Of a stretch of 64,000 bases of DNA, positions 56,565 to 64,000 are shown in pieces; positions within the stretch are counted from its first letter, which is position 1, and each line of letters starts with the position of its first letter. Position numbers and translations under genes: made by a program. The notes under the pieces were generated by a model, which saw nothing but the letters and a program-made list of their open reading frames with translations, did no database searches and was not told the DNA's origin. Source of the stretch: Elusimicrobiota bacterium (GTDB taxonomy: Bacteria; Elusimicrobiota; Elusimicrobia; FEN-1173); assembly GCA_016715645.1 (NCBI GenBank), contig JADJZR010000011.1:1-64000 (forward strand), given 5' to 3'.

Positions 56565-58165
56565 AAAAAATTATTCTTGTCGCAATGACTCTTCTCGTGA
56601 TCGGAGTCTTTTTTTGGGCGGTTCGATGGTTTGACCCTTACGCCAGGGCTCTGCGTTTGATGGATAACGCTGAGCCTGCCAAGGCTGTGGAAATCTTATC
56701 CGAGGCATTGGAAAAAGACCAACCCCCTCTCAAACTTGAACCTATGCGGGAACTTCTGGCAAAAGCCTATATCGGTAAAGGTGCCGTGGATTCGGCTGAG
56801 GCGGTCTTCAAGACAATCATTTCAAGCAACCCGGCCAATTTTGAGGCAACACTCGGGTTGGGCGCGATCAACCTGTTGAGGGATAAAGTCAATTTTGGCA
56901 TCGATTATTTGGAAGATGCCAGAAAGCTGAGGCCCAACGACAGCCGCCCTTATTTGATTTTGGCTAAAGTTTATCTGTCTCGACGGGATTTTGAAAAATC
57001 CGAATCAGTCATTATCCAGGCGCTCACGTTATTTCCTACAGATCGCTCTTTCCAAGAGTTGGCCGGCGAGTTATTTCTTTTCCAGGGCCGGTTTTATGAT
57101 GCGTTGAACCAGTTTTTTCCTTTGATGGAGGCTTCTCCTTCCGACCGGGAGATTCGTCGTAAGGTGGCGCTGACGCACCTTTACTCCGGCGACGCGGATG
57201 AGGCTCTGGCTATTTTGGATTCTCTTAAACCAACCTGGGCCACCGACGAAAGTTGGGAGTTGGTCAGGGCCAACATTTTCAGAGATCAGGGGCGTCGCTC
57301 GCAGGCGATGGATGTCGTCCAACGCCTTTACAGCGAAGACAATCGGCGAGTCTTCTCCGGAATGGCTTGGGCAGGCGATCTGTCTGATATGGGTCGAAAT
57401 CGAGAAGCATCGGACCTGTTAGACAAAGTTTCTTTGTCTGTGCCCCCGTTGGGCGGGGTCAGGGGGATTGGTCTTTCGTTAAGCGATTTAGAAAAGTTGC
57501 AGGCCGTTCGGGACTCAGCTAAAGTCGCTAACGCATACTTGGCTTTAGCCAAGGCCAAAATCGCGGAGCGCTCTTTGAGCTATTCGGATGCCGATGGATT
57601 TTTGGACAAGGCTTTGAACATTGATAACGGCCTTTTTTCTGTATGGGAAAGAAAATCTAACTTGGCTCGATTAAAGGGCAACGCAGATGCTCAGCTGAAT
57701 TGGGCTCAGAGAGGTGTCGAACGATTTAATAACCATCCGGCCGCTTTGGCTGTCAAAGCCAAGGCGTTAATGGCTAATGGCAAACTTCAGGAAGCGTCTG
57801 TTTTGTCAAAGTCAGTTGCCGATTCTTACCCGAGGATGGCGTTTGCCCAGGCCATTTACGCAAGGTCCCTTTTAGCCACGGGAAAAAATAAGGAAGCCCT
57901 TGATGTGGCGTCAAAGGCCGTTGAAATTAATGGGAATAATGAGTTCGCCCAGCTGGCTCTTGCCTTGGCCCAGCGGGCTATCGGCAACGTTTTTGAGGCC
58001 GAAGCGGGGTTTAGGAAAGCCATCGACTTGGACCCATTGAACGCTGAGGCGAGGCATTTCTATGGTTCCTTCTTGATGTCAAAAGGCCGCTCTAAAGAGG
58101 CCAAGTTGCATTTAGACGAGGCAAAAAAGATTGAACCCATTGTTTACGGGAAGAAAATTAAGTAA
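56561..58165 (+). CDS. Membrane-anchored TPR protein
   Basis: A 534-residue protein with an N-terminal hydrophobic helix (IILVAMTLLVIGVFFWAV) and many TPR-like repeats (AYIGKGAVDSAEAVFKTI, AIYARSLLATGKNKEALDVA, AEAGFRKAIDLDPLNAEARH). No catalytic motif. The TM helix suggests a periplasmic or outer-side scaffold, like those in secretion or envelope assembly. The ATG overlaps the rsmG stop. Confidence 0.8.
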   Translation: MKKIILVAMTLLVIGVFFWAVRWFDPYARALRLMDNAEPAKAVEILSEALEKDQPPLKLEPMRELLAKAYIGKGAVDSAEAVFKTIISSNPANFEATLGLGAINLLRDKVNFGIDYLEDARKLRPNDSRPYLILAKVYLSRRDFEKSESVIIQALTLFPTDRSFQELAGELFLFQGRFYDALNQFFPLMEASPSDREIRRKVALTHLYSGDADEALAILDSLKPTWATDESWELVRANIFRDQGRRSQAMDVVQRLYSEDNRRVFSGMAWAGDLSDMGRNREASDLLDKVSLSVPPLGGVRGIGLSLSDLEKLQAVRDSAKVANAYLALAKAKIAERSLSYSDADGFLDKALNIDNGLFSVWERKSNLARLKGNADAQLNWAQRGVERFNNHPAALAVKAKALMANGKLQEASVLSKSVADSYPRMAFAQAIYARSLLATGKNKEALDVASKAVEINGNNEFAQLALALAQRAIGNVFEAEAGFRKAIDLDPLNAEARHFYGSFLMSKGRSKEAKLHLDEAKKIEPIVYGKKIK

Positions 58166-58166
58166 T

Positions 58167-58182
58167 TGTTTCACGTGAAACA
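58167..58182. other. parS site (perfect)
   Basis: TGTTTCACGTGAAACA, a 16-base palindrome, is an exact match to the bacterial parS consensus bound by ParB near origins. It sits 2 bases after the TPR gene stop. Position near mnmG-rsmG fits the usual oriC-proximal parS zone, although ParB is not encoded in this window. Confidence 0.85.
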
Positions 58183-58207
58183 ATCGCTATCGGGGTCCCA
58201 ATTGTAT

Positions 58208-58223
58208 TGTTTCATGTGAAACA
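58208..58223. other. parS site (one mismatch)
   Basis: TGTTTCATGTGAAACA differs from the perfect parS by one base in the centre (C to T). It is 41 bases from the first site (start to start), on the same face of the helix after about four turns. Confidence 0.75.
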
Positions 58224-58291
58224 TTGGCCGTTCATCACCGTAGGATCAAACACGGATGTTGCGATAATTTTTTTTATTAAGGGGTAATAGT

Positions 58292-60079
58292 TTGAAATTA
58301 GCTTTGCCATCGTTATTATTGTCAATCTTGTTCCTACTGCCGGGGAGCTCAAACGCCGGTGGCCGACGGCCGCCTTGGGAATCAAAGCCACTCAATACCG
58401 TTGTAGATGGGGTCGTTATAAAAGGGCTTAATACCATTGAAATTGATGGACACAAGATGGTTTCTATTCGAACGGTCAATAAACTGTTTGGTGGGCAGAC
58501 GCAATGGAAAAGAGTTTCGCGCAAGGTCGTTTTTCTTTATGACGGTCAGTCTGCCGAATTTGAATTGGATTCGTCAACGGCGATCGTGGCTGGAAAATTC
58601 GTAAAATTGTCCCCGCAGGTTCGAGCCTGGGGAAACGATGTTTTTATCCCCGCCACTATCTTTGTAAACCCAGAGTTTCAACGGATGGTTTCATCAAACA
58701 TCCTTTGGGATCCAGGCCGGAATAATCTTACTATCGATCCAATCCCGGACGTGGGATCACCCCGCCTTTATTCCTACCCGTCACGGAGCGAAATTTCCGT
58801 GGAGTTGGGCCCCTATGTCAACTACAGGGTGCTCTCCCTGAGAAATAACACGTTAGCCATTCGGCTTTACGGTGGCCGTGCTCGGGAAAGGGAAAAAGTG
58901 TTGGTTGAAGATGGCACTGTTCGATCGGTGGAGGTGGTGCCGCGGTCCAGGACGACAGACCTCATTGTGGTCATGTCAACTTCCGCGGTTTCGCCTTCCG
59001 TAACTTTGGAGGAGAGCCCTCGGACGTTGCTCATCGAAGTGGCAAATGAAAAGCGCCTGGGCCGTTCCTCTGAAACCGTAAAAGCATCCGCTGGTAATGA
59101 TAGTCCGAAGTCATCCAAGGGAAAACAAAAGGGCGCAGAAAACGGAAAAAAAGTGTCTCAAGCAGAAAAGGAAAATCCAAGTAGTGTCGCACCTCCCCTG
59201 CCTGGCGTGGCGACAAAAAATAATAGGCCCCGCACATTGCCCCCCGTCGAAGCCACCGCTGATGGAGACGACTTGGATTCCGACACCGAACCGACGGATG
59301 TTGGAGAGATGTTTGTTAAGGGGACGAATGTCCCCGGGAGCAAGGGGCCAGACGGGGCTCTCTTGGCTCTTTCCCCGTTTCGAACGATCGTCATAGATCC
59401 TGGGCATGGTGGAAAAGATGTGGGTGCTGTCGGTCCCAATGGAACTCTTGAAAAAGAGGTGAACCTCCAAATTGGGTTGGCCTTGGCTAAATTGTTGAAA
59501 AAAGAAGGCCGGTTTAACGTCATTCTAACCCGCGATAAAGACGTTTTTATTCCATTGCAAGAAAGGTCATCGATTGCTAACAAAGCTAAAGCTGATTTGT
59601 TCATCTCGTTGCATTGCAACGCGGGTATCCAGCGCGATTCAAAGGGATTTGAAATTTTCTATTTGTCTGAAAACGCGACGGACGACGAAGCCGCGGCTGT
59701 GGCTCGACGGGAAAACGCCGTTATTGAACTTGAAGGAATGGTGGGCAAAGCACGCCAGGAGTTGGAAGGACTGCTTTGGTCCTTGGCTCGCAACGAGCAC
59801 ATGAATGACTCCGCCGCAATTGCCGGCCATATCTCTCAGCAAGTCATGCGTCGGATAAGAATTCAAAATCGTGGCGTTAAACAGGCTGGTTTTTACGTTC
59901 TACGGGGAACGTCAACCCCTGCGATTTTGGTGGAATCCGCGTTTATCAGCCATCCTAAAGAGGAAGGCATGTTGAGGTCGTCCCGGTTCCATCGAAAATT
60001 GGTGGATGCGCTTTACGCCGGTCTATTGGATTTCGAACGAAAAAAAATACAAATGCGCCTGGCAAAAAAACCGTCGTAA
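58292..60079 (+). CDS. N-acetylmuramoyl-L-alanine amidase (AmiC-type, AMIN + Amidase_3)
   Basis: A 595-residue exported amidase that cuts peptide side chains from peptidoglycan. N-terminal signal sequence (LALPSLLLSILFLLPGSSNA), a copper amine oxidase N-like domain (about 30-150), an AMIN-like domain (about 155-250), a charged linker, then Amidase_3 with zinc ligands in IDPGHGGKD, LEKEVNL, SLHCNAG and the catalytic Glu in LVESAFIS. The start is TTG 58292 with GGGG about 9 bases upstream. The gene is separated from the TPR gene by the parS pair. Confidence 0.93.
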   Translation: MKLALPSLLLSILFLLPGSSNAGGRRPPWESKPLNTVVDGVVIKGLNTIEIDGHKMVSIRTVNKLFGGQTQWKRVSRKVVFLYDGQSAEFELDSSTAIVAGKFVKLSPQVRAWGNDVFIPATIFVNPEFQRMVSSNILWDPGRNNLTIDPIPDVGSPRLYSYPSRSEISVELGPYVNYRVLSLRNNTLAIRLYGGRAREREKVLVEDGTVRSVEVVPRSRTTDLIVVMSTSAVSPSVTLEESPRTLLIEVANEKRLGRSSETVKASAGNDSPKSSKGKQKGAENGKKVSQAEKENPSSVAPPLPGVATKNNRPRTLPPVEATADGDDLDSDTEPTDVGEMFVKGTNVPGSKGPDGALLALSPFRTIVIDPGHGGKDVGAVGPNGTLEKEVNLQIGLALAKLLKKEGRFNVILTRDKDVFIPLQERSSIANKAKADLFISLHCNAGIQRDSKGFEIFYLSENATDDEAAAVARRENAVIELEGMVGKARQELEGLLWSLARNEHMNDSAAIAGHISQQVMRRIRIQNRGVKQAGFYVLRGTSTPAILVESAFISHPKEEGMLRSSRFHRKLVDALYAGLLDFERKKIQMRLAKKPS

Positions 60080-60255
60080 TCGGCTCAAACCCTTAGCCCC
60101 AATGGGGTTTATACCAGTTACTTAAGTCCCAGAGCGCCCGTCATCTGGGCGAAAGCCGGGGTGACGATTCTTAAGTGACCGGCATGGGGTTTAGATAGGG
60201 CATTGCCTCAAGGTAATCCAAAATCCAGTTATCTGCCATTGTTCGAGCGCTGTTT
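60080..60255. other. Convergent intergenic region with an inverted repeat
   Basis: A 176-base gap between two convergent genes. GTTACTTAAG and CTTAAGTGAC (about 60118-60127 and 60172-60181) flank a second, inner palindrome (GTCATCTGGGCGAAAGCCGG and GGTGAC). This looks like a REP-type palindromic unit and may serve as a two-way transcription stop, but lacks T-runs. Confidence 0.55.
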
Positions 60256-60954
60256 TTAGGTTGGTGGATCGATTTTGACCGTCGGTTGACCGTCTTTGAG
60301 ATAAACCCGTCGGTGGGCCCGGGACGCGATGTCGGCATCGTGGGTGACCAAAACCAACGATCGGCCAACGTGGACCGTGTGTTTTTCCAGCATCTCCAGA
60401 ACCCGCTGTCCGTTGAGAGAATCCAGATTGCCTGTGGGCTCATCGGCAAACACAACGAGCGGGTCGTTGATCAGTGCCCGGGCTATGGCCGCACGTTGTT
60501 TTTCGCCCCCGGATAGCTTTCCTGGCAAAAAGTCGGCTCGGTGTGTCAACCCCACTCCATCCAACAGGGCGAGGGCTTTCGTTTTATCCGCAAAACCGTG
60601 CCCACGAAACGCCATAGGTAGTTGCACATTTTCCAATACCGATAAGCTCGGAACCAAATGAAACGATTGGAACACAAAACCCAATTTATTTCGCCGCACC
60701 CGGGCCAGTTGGGGTTGGGTTAGACGGTCCAACCGTTCCCCGTCCAGCGTGATTTCTCCTTCCGTTGGACGGTCTAAACCCGCCAACAATGACAACAGAG
60801 TGGACTTGCCCGACCCGGACACACCCTGAAGCGCTAAAAACTCTCCTCGGTCCACGTCCAGCGAAACATTTTTGAGAACCTCCAGGGGCCCTTGGGCCGT
60901 ATAAAACGTTTTACCCACGCCCCTTGCGACAATCAGGGCTGCCGATGGGGTCAA
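60256..60954 (-). CDS. ABC transporter ATPase (LolD/MacB-like)
   Basis: A 232-residue ATPase. Walker A is GVSGSGKSTLLSLLAG, the signature is LSGGEKQRAAIARAL and Walker B is LVVFADEPTGNLDS; NVQLPMAFRG is a LolD-like feature. LolD ATPases drive lipoprotein release with LolC/E permeases, which are not in this window. Its ATG overlaps the stop of ettA by 4 bases. Confidence 0.88.
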   Translation of the reverse strand: MTPSAALIVARGVGKTFYTAQGPLEVLKNVSLDVDRGEFLALQGVSGSGKSTLLSLLAGLDRPTEGEITLDGERLDRLTQPQLARVRRNKLGFVFQSFHLVPSLSVLENVQLPMAFRGHGFADKTKALALLDGVGLTHRADFLPGKLSGGEKQRAAIARALINDPLVVFADEPTGNLDSLNGQRVLEMLEKHTVHVGRSLVLVTHDADIASRAHRRVYLKDGQPTVKIDPPT

Positions 60955-62624
60955 CGGAGGCTCAGCTTCTTGTATTTGGACCGACGGTTTTCTTCCCGTC
61001 CACCGGTTTCTTCCAGGTGTTTGGCGTGGTATTCCTCAAAATTACCGTCAAACCATCGCAACACTCCGTCCCCCTCAAACACCAACAAGTGGGTGCAAAC
61101 CCGGTCCAGGAAAAACCGGTCGTGGCTGATGACCAACACGCACCCGGAAAAGTCGAGAAGGGCGTCTTCCAGGACCCGAATGGTGTCCACATCCAAATCG
61201 TTGGTGGGTTCGTCAAGCAGAAGCACGTTGCCGCCGGTCAGCATTTGTTTGGCCAGGTGAAGGCGGTTGCGTTCCCCACCGGACAGCGAGCCGACCTTTT
61301 TTTGTTGGTCAGGCCCGCGGAAATTAAACCGAGTCAGGTACACACGCGCCGGGACTTCCTTTCCCCCGATGTTCAAAATGTCCACTCCACCGGAAATCTC
61401 TTGAAAAACGTTGTGAGTGGGCGTCAACGTTTCCCGTTTTTGGTCCACGTAGGAAAATACCACCGATTCTCCGATGTCCAAAATTCCAGCATCGGGTTTT
61501 TCCTGGCCGGTGATCATGCGAAACAGCGTGGTCTTCCCCACCCCGTTGGGACCCACAAGACCCACAATGGCCCCCCGTGGCACATCGAAACTCACGTCTT
61601 TGATCAACACGTTGTCGCCGTACGATTTAGATAATCCTTGGGCACGGATCACTTTGTTGCCAAGGGCCGGGCCAGGCACCACTTCAATGTCCAAACTGTC
61701 GGGGTGAATTTCATGTTTTTGGGCCGCTAAACTTTCATAGGCGGTCACCCGGGCTTTGTTTTTCGCCCGCCGGCCGGAAGGACTTTGCCGAAGCCACGCC
61801 AGCTCTTTTTCCAAATGCTTGTGCAAGGCCGACGCCCGCTTGTCTTCGTCGGCTGACCGTTTGGCCTTGGATTCCAGCCACTTGCCGTAGTTGCCCTCAA
61901 ACGGAATGCCTTTGCCGTGGTCCAACTCCAGAATCCATTGGGTAATGTTGTCCAGGAAGTACCGATCGTGAGTGACCACAATGACGTTGCCGGGATATTC
62001 CCTGAGCGTTTGTTCAAGCCAAGCAACGGTTTCGGCGTCCAGATGGTTGGTGGGCTCATCCAACAGCAACACGTCGGGCTTTTTTAACAACAACGTGCAC
62101 AGGGCCACCCGGCGCGCCTCTCCTCCCGACAAAACGGCGCAAGACGTTTCGTCCGGCGGCAACACCAACGCGTCCATGGCAATGTCCACTTGCCGTTTTA
62201 AGTTCCACCCGTCCACCGCTTCGATCTGTTCTTGCAAACGCCCCATTTTCTCCAGGGCTTTCTCCATTTCTTCCGGCGACAAATCGCCGCCCATGCTGTC
62301 AGAAACTTTGTCGTAGTCGGCCAACATTTTCTTAATGTCAGCGAAAGCTTCTTCCACTTCTTCGCGAACCGTTTTGGAAGAGTCCAACCGAGGTTCCTGG
62401 GGCAGATAACCCAACGTGGCCCCCTTCTTCAGTTCGGCCTTGCCCATAAAATCTTTTTCAACGCCCGCCATGATGCGCAACAACGTCGATTTTCCGGACC
62501 CGTTTTCTCCCACGATGCCGATTTTGGCCTTGTGGTAAAAAGACAGGTAAATCCCATTGAACAATTTTTTGGGTCCGTAGGATTTTGAAAGGTCTTCAAT
62601 GGTAAAAATATATTCACCAGCCAT
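60951..62624 (-). CDS. ettA: Energy-dependent translational throttle EttA (ABC-F)
   Basis: A 557-residue ABC-F protein, the length of EttA (about 555). Two ABC domains: GENGSGKSTLLRIMAG with LSGGEARRVALC and LLLDEPTNHLD, then GPNGVGKTTLFRMITG with LSGGERNRLHLA and LLLDEPTNDLD. The linker between domains has AKRSADEDKRASALHKHLEK. It binds ribosomes and regulates early elongation. ATG 62624 is chosen (MAGEYIFTIEDLSKSYG) with GAGGCAAC just upstream; the frame is open for 7 more codons. Confidence 0.95.
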   Translation of the reverse strand: MAGEYIFTIEDLSKSYGPKKLFNGIYLSFYHKAKIGIVGENGSGKSTLLRIMAGVEKDFMGKAELKKGATLGYLPQEPRLDSSKTVREEVEEAFADIKKMLADYDKVSDSMGGDLSPEEMEKALEKMGRLQEQIEAVDGWNLKRQVDIAMDALVLPPDETSCAVLSGGEARRVALCTLLLKKPDVLLLDEPTNHLDAETVAWLEQTLREYPGNVIVVTHDRYFLDNITQWILELDHGKGIPFEGNYGKWLESKAKRSADEDKRASALHKHLEKELAWLRQSPSGRRAKNKARVTAYESLAAQKHEIHPDSLDIEVVPGPALGNKVIRAQGLSKSYGDNVLIKDVSFDVPRGAIVGLVGPNGVGKTTLFRMITGQEKPDAGILDIGESVVFSYVDQKRETLTPTHNVFQEISGGVDILNIGGKEVPARVYLTRFNFRGPDQQKKVGSLSGGERNRLHLAKQMLTGGNVLLLDEPTNDLDVDTIRVLEDALLDFSGCVLVISHDRFFLDRVCTHLLVFEGDGVLRWFDGNFEEYHAKHLEETGGREENRRSKYKKLSLR

Positions 62625-62826
62625 AAAGTTGCCTCGCTTGTGCAAAGAGTGATGGAAAGATTGTCCCGAAAAAATCAGTCAACCGGTATTTTTCGTCGAT
62701 AAGAGCGGATTCCGTTCACGTTTCCGTTGACGGGGGCCCTGTTCCAACCGCGGTATCACCGTCCCCGTTCGCCTTGCGGCCACCCATGGTCCCTGCTTGC
62801 CGGAAGGGATAGGAGGGGGGGCCCGG
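62625..62826. other. Intergenic region, nothing supported
   Basis: About 200 bases between ettA and the VanY gene (same strand). GC-rich, with no credible start-and-stop pair and no clear hairpin plus T-run. I see no gene here. Confidence 0.6.
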
Positions 62827-63423
62827 TCATAGTTTCTTGATGGCAGGACGACGAAATTGGGACCGCGCTTGCTCGGTTCCAACATATCGCCAGTGCCAGG
62901 GTTCGTGGTTGACACCTTGAGCATTGTTGGGTGGAAACGACAACTCGAACCCGAACTTTTCAGCGTGATCAGCCAGCCAGTGTGCGGCGCGCGTTGTGGA
63001 AAAGGAAGAATCCACATCGTTGATCCGTCGAGATTCGTCACCCAAATCAATGGCCAACCCCGTAGCGTGTTCCGAATAGCCCGGTGGAGCCACCCACTTG
63101 GCCGCTTTTTTTTCCGACCCATACCGTTTCACGGCACTGGCGAACAGGTCTCGTTGATAGGCCACGGACCGAAATCCCGAAATAGGTATTATCTTGACCC
63201 CGTCCTGGTGAGCGGCCTCGACCATTTTCTTAAACGCGGACGCCGCGACCGTGCGAAGCCGGACGACCCGGCCTGTGTCTCGATATCGGCCCGCTTCCAC
63301 CAGGTCCGACGCAGGGGCTTCTTTATGGGAGCAATGCCCGAACCGAGTGGGCGGGCCCGCCCATGCAAATCCAACCCCCCCCACCAACCCCATCACCACG
63401 GCCCAGCGTTTCCAGCAAGTCAA
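62827..63423 (-). CDS. VanY-type D-Ala-D-Ala carboxypeptidase (Peptidase_M15)
   Basis: A 198-residue exported peptidase of the M15B/VanY family. After a signal-type N terminus (KRWAVVMGLVGGVGFAWAG) it has SGFRSVAYQRDLF, zinc motif SEHATGLAIDLGD and catalytic end NHEPWHWRYVG. It probably trims peptidoglycan peptides. The start is TTG 63423, the only one that keeps the basic part of the signal peptide; ATG 63393 is the alternative. No strong ribosome-binding site. Confidence 0.9.
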   Translation of the reverse strand: MTCWKRWAVVMGLVGGVGFAWAGPPTRFGHCSHKEAPASDLVEAGRYRDTGRVVRLRTVAASAFKKMVEAAHQDGVKIIPISGFRSVAYQRDLFASAVKRYGSEKKAAKWVAPPGYSEHATGLAIDLGDESRRINDVDSSFSTTRAAHWLADHAEKFGFELSFPPNNAQGVNHEPWHWRYVGTEQARSQFRRPAIKKL

Positions 63424-63444
63424 GCGAGTGCGCGACCGGATGGG

Positions 63445-64000
63445 TCAAACAGCAACAGGAGGCGGTTGGGGGGCGGCGCGCGCGACCAACTTTAACAAGG
63501 CGTCGCCCGTTTTGATATCAAACAAATGCATGCGTTCAAGGTTGAACACCAACTCCATCCGTTTACCGGCTTCGGCTTTCACGTAGGATGGAACTCGAAC
63601 CACCAGGTCCACCGTGCCAGCCTTCAAATAAAGAAATATTTCAGAACCCATGGGTTCGACCACCTCGACAGCGGCGTTAACGCTGGAATGGGGGAGAACG
63701 GGATAGTTATAGAACAACCGGTCATACAAATCTTCCGGGCGAATACCGAAATCAACTTCTTTGCCCACGTGGGGCCGGACCGCCTCGATCAGAGTTTTTG
63801 GTACCGCCAAAGTAAACGACGCATGCCGAAGGAAAATGCTGTTTTTTGTCCCTTCCACCATAACAGGGAAAAAGTTCATAGGAGGGTTTCCGATGAACCC
63901 CGCCACAAACTTGTTGTTGGGGCGCTCGTACAAATCAAGAGGAGGCGCTACCTGCTGGATTTCGCCGTCTTTCATGACACAAATCCGATCGCCCATGGTC
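63445..64000 (-). CDS. MalK/UgpC-type sugar ABC transporter ATPase, C-terminal part
   Basis: The window holds the C-terminal end of a carbohydrate-import ATPase. It begins TMGDRICVMKDGEIQQVAPP and continues DLYERPNNKFVAGFIGNPPMNF, the usual post-Walker sequence of the MalK/UgpC family, followed by the MOBE regulatory domain with FGIRPEDLYD, EVVEPMGSEIFLYL and ERMHLFDIKTGDAL. The Walker motifs lie beyond the window. The stop is 21 bases from the VanY start. Confidence 0.9.
   Translation of the reverse strand, partial: TMGDRICVMKDGEIQQVAPPLDLYERPNNKFVAGFIGNPPMNFFPVMVEGTKNSIFLRHASFTLAVPKTLIEAVRPHVGKEVDFGIRPEDLYDRLFYNYPVLPHSSVNAAVEVVEPMGSEIFLYLKAGTVDLVVRVPSYVKAEAGKRMELVFNLERMHLFDIKTGDALLKLVARAAPQPPPVAV

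Overview
This is a bacterial chromosomal segment around the replication origin. Everything from 1 to 48,427 is coded on the minus strand, 48,648 to 60,079 on the plus strand, and 60,256 to the end on the minus strand. The style of the giant Fn3/NHL protein and the gene set recall Elusimicrobiota-like lineages, but that is an inference from domain style only; no rRNA gene is present to prove it.

Region 1 (1-18,684, minus) is a compact housekeeping block. It reads dnaA, dnaN, recF, a DciA-like DUF721 gene, gyrB, a nucleotidyltransferase, a 62-residue partner, gyrA, a TMTC-like membrane protein, a secreted protein, serS, a secreted DUF3131/glycoamylase-like protein, rhlE, a PilB/GspE ATPase and a partial gmk. 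Many neighbours overlap by 1-11 bases, which suggests long co-transcribed and translationally coupled units. gyrB is split by a small indel. DnaA boxes lie on both sides of dnaA, so the origin looks bipartite.

Region 2 (19,064-22,541, minus) holds a DEDDh exonuclease and uvrA. A 27-bp inverted-repeat element lies between them and supplies the last codons and the stop of uvrA.

Region 3 (22,850-48,427, minus) is best read as one giant gene of about 23.9 kb encoding a secreted protein of about 7,970 residues. Small indels and a 1.66-kb insertion sequence, flanked by a 15-bp target duplication, have broken it into four ORFs. The protein has a signal peptide, five NHL-type arrays of 12 repeats each, three FG-GAP/VCBS arrays of 7 repeats each, many Fn3 domains and four near-identical copies of an unrecognised beta-rich module. 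The C-terminal 15 kb is four tandem super-repeats of about 3.75 kb. It points toward oriC, so it would be transcribed head-on to replication.

Region 4 (48,648-54,018) is an accessory, decaying patch. It contains a HigB/HigA-type toxin-antitoxin pair, a YhcG (DUF1016) nuclease gene with one internal stop, a tyrosine recombinase remnant, nested palindromic repeats, an intact DUF4143 ATPase gene, and an IS3-type remnant between the 5' ends of two other ATPase genes. All three ATPase genes have palindromes just upstream.

Region 5 (54,019-60,079, plus) is mnmG-rsmG-TPR protein, two parS sites, and a cell-wall amidase. The usual parA-parB genes do not follow rsmG. Region 6 (60,256-64,000, minus) has a LolD-like ATPase coupled to ettA, a VanY-type peptidase and the C-terminal part of a MalK/UgpC-type sugar-transport ATPase.
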